From positions 1 through 7,260 of the forward strand of contig JAISHJ010000062.1 of assembly GCA_031262625.1 (NCBI GenBank): 7,260 nt of DNA, read 5' to 3'. Positions 1-4,760 of the stretch are shown here, one piece after another; positions within the stretch are counted from its first letter, which is position 1; each line of letters begins with the position of its first letter. The translations under genes were made by a program, and so were the position numbers. The notes beneath the pieces are model-generated. The model saw nothing but the letters and a program-made list of their open reading frames with translations, was not told where the DNA came from and searched no databases. This DNA comes from Ruminococcus sp. Its GTDB lineage: Bacteria; Bacillota; Clostridia; Oscillospirales; Ruminococcaceae.

Positions 1-1
1 C

Positions 2-243
2 CTCCCGGACTTTAAACATTTTTCTTGTTTTAGTCTTTAGTAAATAGTTAAAGCGTTCTTAAAGCTATTCCATGGAATTAGTATCTAACGATTCATGTGC
101 AAATAAAATCCGCTCATAACAAGCATGAAATGGTTGTTGTGAGCGGATTTATTATTTATGAAGCAGTTCAATGGAATGGTTGTAGTAAACGGAAAAGTGT
201 TTTGCGAAAGCAAGAAATAAGAAAAATTTTTAAAGTCCGGGAG
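2..243. repeat. 29-bp inverted repeat bounding a ~240-bp non-coding block
   Basis: The arm at 2-30 (starting CTCCCGGACTTTAAA) is matched by the reverse complement of 215-243 with 27 of 29 positions identical; the differences are at 17 and 27. The enclosed ~184 bp contains a second, nested stem (106-150) and no credible gene. A 240-bp block with terminal inverted repeats and no ORF resembles a MITE or a folded non-coding RNA, but the left arm touches the window edge, so target-site duplications cannot be checked and the arm could extend further. The mismatch at 27/218 would be a G-U pair only in a plus-strand transcript, which weakly favours plus-strand RNA folding. The inverted repeat is seen directly; its nature is inference. 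Confidence 0.6.
106..150. terminator. Strong 17-bp stem-loop, probable bidirectional intrinsic terminator
   Basis: The arms 106-122 (AAATCCGCTCATAACAA) and 134-150 (TTGTTGTGAGCGGATTT) pair over 17 positions, with a single U-G wobble on the plus strand (an A-C mismatch on the minus strand) and an 11-nt loop. Both outer flanks are T-rich in the outgoing direction: ATTATTTATG after the stem on the plus strand and TATTTGC on the minus strand. That arrangement fits a factor-independent terminator working in either direction, for the hydrogenase transcript coming from the right or for an unseen gene to the left. It is also nested inside the 2-243 inverted repeat, so it may be part of that element instead. 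Confidence 0.6.
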
Positions 244-244
244 T

Positions 245-269
245 GGGGGGGTCTGGGGGAGGGGAGGGG
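245..269 (+). other. Putative G-quadruplex motif (G7-N3-G5-A-G4-A-G4)
   Basis: Four consecutive G-runs of 7, 5, 4 and 4 are separated by loops of 3, 1 and 1 nt on the plus strand. This satisfies the usual G4 rule with four-tetrad capacity and very short loops. The complementary minus strand, which is the sense strand of the hydrogenase transcript if it reads this far, is correspondingly C-rich (i-motif type). It sits about 70-100 bp beyond the hydrogenase stop codon. Folding in vivo is inference. Confidence 0.6.
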
Positions 270-313
270 AGTGTGGCGCAGCGCCACACTGTCACCGCTC
301 CTCTCCCCCCCAG
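253..313. terminator. GC-rich hairpin just downstream of the hydrogenase gene
   Basis: The core is a perfect 9-bp stem with a 3-nt loop: AGTGTGGCG at 270-278 and CGCCACACT at 282-290. The outer ends CTGGGGG (253-259) and CCCCCAG (307-313) also pair, and the purine-rich and pyrimidine-rich segments between them can pair with bulges, giving a ~60-nt hairpin. It begins 28 nt past the hydrogenase stop in the direction of transcription. There is no adjacent U-tract; the nearest T-rich stretch on the minus strand is about 20 nt further on, near 216-234. It may act as a transcript 3' end stabiliser, a pause element or a terminator, so the terminator label is tentative. It shares its left half with the G-run array, so the two structures would compete. 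Confidence 0.5.
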
Positions 314-341
314 CGTATCATCCCCGTTCCCAACGTTCCTC

Positions 342-2045
342 TTAAGCGAGTTCTACGATAAGTTCTCCGACGGTAGCGTTTAGGGAGACTGAGGCGTCGG
401 CTACTATTTTCATGGAGGTACGAATTTCGTTGGAGTTTGTAACGGTGGTGGTGAAAGATTCGCGGAGTTTCATGAGGGCATTTTGGAGGGTAGAGAGGGT
501 ATTGACGAGGGTGGGGAGGTCTGCGGCGTCTATGGAGTTGGAAGCGCGGCACATATCTATAATTTTAGCGAGGATACCGATAATAATGTTTACATATTTA
601 TCGGACTCGGCGTGATTTTTGTCAATGCTTGAGAGAGCGGCGTAGATAGATTCGATATCTGCCATGAGTTTTTCGGCGAAATCGGAAACGCTTTCGGAGA
701 CGTGGTTTATTTGGCTGAGTTTTTCTTCGAGACCGGCGTTTTCGGAGGAGAGGGCATTTTTAGCGAATTGGATGCAGTTGTTGCGGGTGTTGATGCCGCG
801 CATGATAGCGGAAGCCATTTCGCGGCAGGAGTCGTAGCCGCAGGAGTGGCAGTCGAAGTTTTGCTGTTCTTTGGTTACTTTGCCCATAGAGAGGAAGACT
901 TCTTGGAGTTCGTTGTCGGTGGGAGTGAGGGCAGTGCGGCGTTGTTTGGCGAACTCGCGGACAAATTTTTTGGTATCTATAAAAGTCTCGTCGAAATATT
1001 TCTTTTGCTTGTCTTCTTTTTTGCCGGTAATAAAATTCTGGGGGAATTTGCGGCGTTCTTTTGCTTCATTTTCGACGTATTTCATGACGGTCATAACATC
1101 GAAAATATCGCCGGAGAAGCAGGAAGCGGGAGCGCAGTTACAACCGTTTTCGCAGCTTAGAACGTCGAAAATTTCGGGGCGCTTAAATTGGGGCATAGCA
1201 CCGTAGAGGTCAAGCTCGTGGAAGATAGAAGGACCGTCAACGGAGACGATATTGCGTTCTGAATCGTAAAGCCAAACATTTTCGCGAAGACCGCCGTCAC
1301 GGGGGAATATACCGCCCATGATACCTTGTTGGTCGTCGAATTTATAGAGCACATCCGAGGGGGTAGAAGCGCGCATTTTAGCTTTATGAGCGAGAGCGTA
1401 CTGGTATATACGTTTAATAGTTACATTATAGTCAACTACTTCGGAATTGAGACACTCGACTTTTTTCGCGATACAGGGTGAAATAACGGCGATGCTGTAG
1501 GGAACGTGAAGGTATTCTTTAAGGTAGATAGCTTCACAGATTTCGGGGCTCCATATAGGCATAAGGTTATCGACAACCGGGTGATTATATTTTTCGATAT
1601 AGTCAACGAGTGAAGGGCAGACGGAAGCGATAATACCTTTGTTATTTTTGATAGATTCGAGGTGTTTAGCGTAAGCCCAAGTCATTATATCGGCGCCGAA
1701 AGCACCGTCGTAAATTGCGAAAACGCCTTCTGACTTAAGCCAGTCAAGCAGACCCTGCCACATTTCGGGGAGGGAAGTTTTAATTGCGGGGGAGACTATA
1801 GCAACGATTTTTTCGCCGCTGTTAAGGTCTTCCATAAATTTATCGGTATCATCTATGTAATCTCTTGCGCCGTGTTTGCACGCCTTTATACAAGCACCGC
1901 ACATAATACAGCAGTCGCTGTCAACTTCCGTGACATTTCTGCCGTTTTCGCTGACGACAATACGGTTTGCATCTCTGCAAGGGCAGGTTCTGATACAAAC
2001 GTTACAACCAACGCATTTACTTTGATCTGTTCTAATTAATTCCAT
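342..2045 (-). CDS. hydS: Putative H2-sensing [FeFe]-hydrogenase (HydS-like)
   Basis: A 567-residue protein. Domains seen in order: two ferredoxin-type 4Fe-4S motifs (Cys11/14/17/21 and Cys46/49/52/56); an H-cluster domain with four expected ligands, Cys143 in SVCPSLV, Cys191 in SPCIAKK, and Cys298 and Cys302 in LSCENGC; a Cx2Cx4Cx16C cluster motif (Cys399, 402, 407, 424); and a helical, probably coiled-coil tail from about 435 to 567. Catalytic hydrogenases usually have TSCCP and MPC motifs. Here the proton-relay Cys is Val142 and the Met is Ser189, the kind of change described for sensory (group C/D) enzymes. No PAS, kinase, phosphatase or complete chemoreceptor signalling domain is recognisable, so the output is unknown. 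The start is supported by AGGAG at 2054-2058, 8 nt before ATG, and by the ferredoxin motif directly following. A consensus promoter lies upstream. The protein is probably cytoplasmic, as no signal peptide is seen. That it is an iron hydrogenase homologue is well supported; a sensing rather than catalytic role is inferred from family knowledge. Confidence 0.88.
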   Translation of the reverse strand: MELIRTDQSKCVGCNVCIRTCPCRDANRIVVSENGRNVTEVDSDCCIMCGACIKACKHGARDYIDDTDKFMEDLNSGEKIVAIVSPAIKTSLPEMWQGLLDWLKSEGVFAIYDGAFGADIMTWAYAKHLESIKNNKGIIASVCPSLVDYIEKYNHPVVDNLMPIWSPEICEAIYLKEYLHVPYSIAVISPCIAKKVECLNSEVVDYNVTIKRIYQYALAHKAKMRASTPSDVLYKFDDQQGIMGGIFPRDGGLRENVWLYDSERNIVSVDGPSIFHELDLYGAMPQFKRPEIFDVLSCENGCNCAPASCFSGDIFDVMTVMKYVENEAKERRKFPQNFITGKKEDKQKKYFDETFIDTKKFVREFAKQRRTALTPTDNELQEVFLSMGKVTKEQQNFDCHSCGYDSCREMASAIMRGINTRNNCIQFAKNALSSENAGLEEKLSQINHVSESVSDFAEKLMADIESIYAALSSIDKNHAESDKYVNIIIGILAKIIDMCRASNSIDAADLPTLVNTLSTLQNALMKLRESFTTTVTNSNEIRTSMKIVADASVSLNATVGELIVELA

Positions 2046-2079
2046 AGAGAGAACTCCTAAACAAAATTATGTAAAAGGA

Positions 2080-2093
2080 TGTGTTAATTACAA
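2080..2093. promoter_or_regulatory. Imperfect palindrome in the hydS 5' leader, possible operator
   Basis: TGTGTTAATTACAA (plus strand) lies in the presumed untranslated leader, between the -10 box and the ribosome binding site. Its core, TGTTAATTACA, is nearly self-complementary. Read on the minus strand (TTGTAATTAACACA) it resembles the element at 2146-2160. The composition (TTGT...ACAA) recalls Rex or Fnr/Crp-type redox operators, but it does not match the full Rex consensus spacing. Regulator identity is speculation. Confidence 0.25.
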
Positions 2094-2109
2094 AGATAGC
2101 TACACAACT

Positions 2110-2138
2110 ATTATACAATATAATATAATCCGTGTCAA
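2110..2138 (-). promoter_or_regulatory. Consensus sigma-A promoter for hydS
   Basis: On the minus strand, TTGACA (2133-2138) is followed after exactly 17 bp by TATAAT (2110-2115), a perfect match to the housekeeping consensus in both hexamers. Transcription would begin near 2103, giving a leader of about 58 nt before the hydS ATG. A promoter this strong usually implies either constant high expression or control by a repressor; palindromes on both sides make the latter plausible. Confidence 0.88.
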
Positions 2139-2145
2139 GCGTTTT

Positions 2146-2160
2146 TTGTAATTTTCACAA
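2146..2160. promoter_or_regulatory. Imperfect palindrome upstream of the hydS -35 box, possible operator
   Basis: TTGTAATTTTCACAA (plus strand) is an inverted TTGT(G)A...T(T)ACAA arrangement beginning 7 bp upstream of the -35 hexamer. It shares TTGTAATTnnCACA with the element read on the minus strand at 2080-2093. An activator of the Crp/Fnr type or a redox repressor could bind here. AT-richness makes chance occurrence possible. Confidence 0.25.
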
Positions 2161-2194
2161 AGGAAAAAAGCGACAATCGTGACTCTTTATACAA

Positions 2195-3604
2195 TTATTT
2201 TCCGTCAAGAGTATCGGGGTTTAAGAAATCTGCCGACATATATTCAGAGAGATCCATGTCGGAAATTGTGTCTTCACCAAGTTTAGCTTCACCAAGTGAA
2301 GCGCGGATTTCGTCTGCGTTCGGCGCGGCTATTTCAAAGTCTGAAAAAGCTTCAGTCTTAGTTTTGCTGTAGGATAAATCGTCAATTTCAGCATTTTCTG
2401 GGACTTCAAGCACTGTTTCGGCTGTCTTCGGGAAAGAAAACAGCGTGTCGTCGGGCTTGTAGCTGTCAAGGCTTCTGTCATCAAGAGAGGAAATATCGGG
2501 CGGAGTAATGAAGTCGTCCATGAAGTCGGAGTCTGACGGAGCGGCAGTTTTCTGTGATTTGAATTCCGGTACTTCAATAGCATCCATTTCCATATCATAA
2601 AAATCAGATATGGCTTCATTGGCTTTTTTCGTCTCTGCGGCAGGAGCGGCAGTATTCTTAGACTTTTTGGTGTCGAAGAAATCGTTATAGTTAGGTTGCT
2701 TTAATTTAGAAGGGTCGAAAGGGTTGCCGAATTCGTCGGTAAGCGGTTCTACCGGCTGTTCGCCGGGGTGAACATACGGTCTGCGTGCGGAGGGCGGTGA
2801 ACTTCCCAGCGGTGAACTGCCCTGCGGTGTATTACCACTCGGAGGAGCGTAACCGCCGGAATTAGCAGGTCTGTAACCGCCGCCGGAACTAGGAGGTCTG
2901 TAACCGCCGGAACTCGGGGGAGTGTAACCGTTAGGCGAACTGTAGCCGCCGGGTGAGTTATATCTGCTCTGCGGATTATAGCCGCCCGAATAAGCTGTAT
3001 CGCGCGGTTGCTTAAACCGTCTGATCGTAAGTATAACGGAGATGATAACCATAACTCCGGTTATTCCCATGAGTATGTAACCGAAAGTATTAACTATTCC
3101 GGCAACAGCCTTGCTCTCCACAAACATTTCCGGAATAATGTTATCGTTATAAAACTGTTCCGCTTCGGAACGGGAAATTCCTCCCGCAACGAAACCCGAA
3201 ATAAGCTGTTCTTTGTTGCTTTCGGGAATGTCGGAAAGGTAACCTTTCATCGTTACGTGCTCAGCTTCGGGATTAAGAGAAAGGGCAGTCAGTCCGCGTC
3301 TTACCGAATCGTCGGTCACCATTACAATCAACATCATTACGTTTTCGTTTCCCGGAATTCCTGCCGGAACAACGTAGTAGTGAGTATCAAGAACAGCATC
3401 GTAACCGCCGTCAAGTACAACAGCATCAACCGTAATATCTATCATAGTACCGGGTCGGCGGCTTGACGGATCAATGTTGTAAATATCAACAACGGAAGCT
3501 TCGCTGTTTGTCGCGTCATCCAATGCGGGGATTATCCGAAAGCACAAAGCTACCATAGCTATTGTTAAGGAAATGAATATACCGGATAAAACTTTCTTTA
3601 CCAT
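2195..3604 (-). CDS. Unrecognised two-TM membrane protein with GGY-rich linker and acidic cytoplasmic tail
   Basis: A 469-residue protein whose family I do not recognise. An N-terminal hydrophobic helix (about 5-25) acts as a signal anchor without a proper lipobox. It is followed by an extracytoplasmic domain (about 26-168) that includes a beta-rich stretch around YYVVPAG and MMLIVMVTDD. A second helix (about 170-194) ends in basic RRFKQPR, so the remainder should be cytoplasmic. Residues 206-275 are a Pro/Gly/Ser/Tyr repeat of the GGYRPPSS type. The C-terminal ~170 residues are acidic and probably disordered, with recurrent short Asp-Phe motifs (NDFFD 307-311, SDFYD 333-337, SDFMDDF 359-365, SDFE 421-424, ADFL 458-461). 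The start is supported by GAGG at 3610-3613, 5 nt before ATG. It may form its own transcription unit between nadA and hydS. It could be an adaptor that presents docking motifs inside the cell, but that is inference. Confidence 0.8.
   Translation of the reverse strand: MVKKVLSGIFISLTIAMVALCFRIIPALDDATNSEASVVDIYNIDPSSRRPGTMIDITVDAVVLDGGYDAVLDTHYYVVPAGIPGNENVMMLIVMVTDDSVRRGLTALSLNPEAEHVTMKGYLSDIPESNKEQLISGFVAGGISRSEAEQFYNDNIIPEMFVESKAVAGIVNTFGYILMGITGVMVIISVILTIRRFKQPRDTAYSGGYNPQSRYNSPGGYSSPNGYTPPSSGGYRPPSSGGGYRPANSGGYAPPSGNTPQGSSPLGSSPPSARRPYVHPGEQPVEPLTDEFGNPFDPSKLKQPNYNDFFDTKKSKNTAAPAAETKKANEAISDFYDMEMDAIEVPEFKSQKTAAPSDSDFMDDFITPPDISSLDDRSLDSYKPDDTLFSFPKTAETVLEVPENAEIDDLSYSKTKTEAFSDFEIAAPNADEIRASLGEAKLGEDTISDMDLSEYMSADFLNPDTLDGK
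2801..2989 (-). repeat. Degenerate Gly-Gly-Tyr/Pro-rich coding repeat
   Basis: On the plus strand, copies of GTAACCGCCGG or close variants recur with roughly 24-36 bp spacing between about 2848 and 2955. They encode GGY-centred units such as SGGYRPPSS in the cytoplasmic linker of the membrane protein. The copies are diverged in sequence and length, so this is an older and less regular repeat than the one in cimA. Low-complexity linkers of this kind often vary in length between strains. Confidence 0.6.
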
Positions 3605-3678
3605 AAATACCTCAAAAAGTTCTTAAACGTTTATATAGAAGTGTTCATTAAATCGGTTTAGTATCGGAAATTTTTTCG

Positions 3679-3684
3679 ATTATA
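3679..3684 (-). promoter_or_regulatory. Possible -10 box for the membrane protein gene
   Basis: A perfect TATAAT lies on the minus strand 74 bp upstream of the ATG at 3604. The sequence 17 bp further upstream (ATCCAA, within the first palindromic repeat) does not match a -35 box, and there is no extended TG motif. It is offered only as the best candidate in this gap. Confidence 0.25.
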
Positions 3685-3697
3685 CTTACTGCGCTAA

Positions 3698-3795
3698 GTA
3701 CTTGGATTTAGCCAACGTACTTGGCGTTAGCCGATGTACTTGGTTTTAGCTAAGTAGTACTTGGTTTATCCAACGTACTTGGTTTATCCAAGTAC
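3698..3795. repeat. Array of five palindromic ~19-bp repeats running into the nadA stop codon
   Basis: GTACTTGG occurs at 3698, 3717, 3736, 3757 and 3775, with spacings of 19, 19, 21 and 18 bp, and an inverted CCAAGTAC closes the array at 3788-3795. Each unit has the form GTACTTGG-N(TTA)N-CCAA, so every unit can form a small hairpin, and neighbouring GTAC/AAGTACTT sequences are themselves palindromic. The last unit, GTACTTGG (3775-3782) with CCAAGTAC (3788-3795), is a perfect 8-bp stem with a 5-nt loop. It contains part of the nadA stop codon and encodes the final residues of NadA (LVLG). No ORF is conserved across the array. Confidence 0.85.
3775..3795 (-). terminator. Hairpin over the nadA stop codon, possible transcript end
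   Basis: A perfect 8-bp inverted repeat with a 5-nt loop embraces the nadA TAA. Two or more further hairpins of the same array follow in the direction of transcription. There is no U-tract, so it is not a classical intrinsic terminator; a role in blocking 3' exonucleases or slowing RNA polymerase between nadA and the next gene is possible. The fold is seen in the sequence, the role is inferred. Confidence 0.35.
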
Positions 3796-4692
3796 TAACA
3801 TCTCGTTAATGCACCGCCCGGCGTTTTTTATAAGCTCGTCGGACATTTCGATAGTTAATCCGCCGCCGCAAAGGCTTCTGAAAATATCGGTTAAAGTAGT
3901 AATTTTCATATTCGGGCAGATAAGCTTTTTTGAAAGAATATAAAATTTCTTTTCGGGACAGATGTACTGTAAATGCTCGGCGATTGAAATTTCAGTGCCG
4001 ACGATAAACTCTTCTGCGTTCGTCTCTTTACAGTATTTCACTATTCCCGAAGTGCTTCCGATATAATCGGCGAGAGCGCAGACTTCGGGCTGACACTCGG
4101 GGTGAACGGCAAGCTTAGCGGAAGGGTGAAGTTTTTTCATATCTTCTGCATCAGACTTTGAAACCGCCGCATGAATAGGACAGCCGCCGTGAATAAGATT
4201 AAATTTCTTTTCTGGCAGCATCTTCGCAACAAATGCGCCGAGGTTACAGTCGGGGATAAATATAATTTCGTCAGCATCAATTTTTTTACATATCTGCACA
4301 GCGGAAGAACTGGTTACGCAAACGTCAGCAATACATTTTAGGTCGGCGGTAGTGTTAATATAAGCGACAACCTTCGCGCCGGGGTGCATAGCCTTTAGCT
4401 GTTCTATCTCGAAAGGTTCAAACTGTTCAGCCATAGGGCAGCCTGCCGCCGGGTTCGCAAGGATAACGCTCTTTTCGGGAGAGAGGATTTTAACCGTCTC
4501 CGCCATAAATTTTACCCCCGCCATAATTACAGTCTTTTGCGGAAGCTTTCGGGCAGACTCTGAGAGAAGAAAGCTGTCCCCGACAACATCCGCAATCTCT
4601 TGTATTTCCTCCGCTTCATAGCTGTGGGCAAGGATAGCAATGTCTTTTTCGCGCTTTAAGTCTGATATTTTATCTTGCAGTTCACGTATCAT
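3784..4692 (-). CDS. nadA: Quinolinate synthase NadA
   Basis: NadA condenses iminoaspartate with dihydroxyacetone phosphate to give quinolinate, the precursor of NAD, using an oxygen-sensitive 4Fe-4S cluster in the cytoplasm. The 302 residues match the shorter form of the family and cover all three pseudo-repeated domains. Cluster ligands are visible as Cys85 (AAGCPMA), Cys171 (GGCPIH) and Cys259 (CPNMKITTL). Further hallmarks are ILAHSYEAEEIQ, VAYINTTADLK, the Ser-Ser-Ser stretch at 128-130, FIPDCNLG, HPECQPEV and GSTSGIVKY. Around Cys171 the family usually has Trp-x-Gly-x-Cys; here Ile occupies the Trp position. The start is supported by AGGA at 4701-4704, 8 nt before ATG. It lies 68 bp behind cimA with no convincing terminator between, so the two are probably co-transcribed. 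The usual partners nadB and nadC are not in the window. Its last codons overlap the palindromic repeat array. Confidence 0.97.
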   Translation of the reverse strand: MIRELQDKISDLKREKDIAILAHSYEAEEIQEIADVVGDSFLLSESARKLPQKTVIMAGVKFMAETVKILSPEKSVILANPAAGCPMAEQFEPFEIEQLKAMHPGAKVVAYINTTADLKCIADVCVTSSSAVQICKKIDADEIIFIPDCNLGAFVAKMLPEKKFNLIHGGCPIHAAVSKSDAEDMKKLHPSAKLAVHPECQPEVCALADYIGSTSGIVKYCKETNAEEFIVGTEISIAEHLQYICPEKKFYILSKKLICPNMKITTLTDIFRSLCGGGLTIEMSDELIKNAGRCINEMLVLG

Positions 4693-4760
4693 CGAAATTT
4701 TCCTTTTTTCAGAGTTTTTATGCGCCGAATAATTAATAAGCTTCGCGAAAAGTCCGAAAC

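Noticed and set aside
97..345. Plus-strand 82-codon open frame beginning with GTG
   Set aside because: It runs through the terminator-like stem, the inverted repeat and the G-rich hairpin, has no ribosome binding site and reads as low-quality sequence. It is a chance frame.
702..1160. Plus-strand 152-codon open frame
   Set aside because: It is the antisense shadow of the hydrogenase gene, whose cysteine motifs are all on the other strand.
2163..2190. Intrinsic terminator after the membrane protein gene
   Set aside because: There is a T6 run on the minus strand, but the preceding stem is only about 3 bp; not convincing.
3698..3795. CRISPR array
   Set aside because: The units are contiguous palindromic ~19-mers with no unique ~30-nt spacers, and no cas genes are present.
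4693..4760. Terminator or second promoter between cimA and nadA
   Set aside because: Only short palindromes such as TTCGCGAA and AT-rich sequence are present; no stem with U-tract and no paired -35/-10 boxes.
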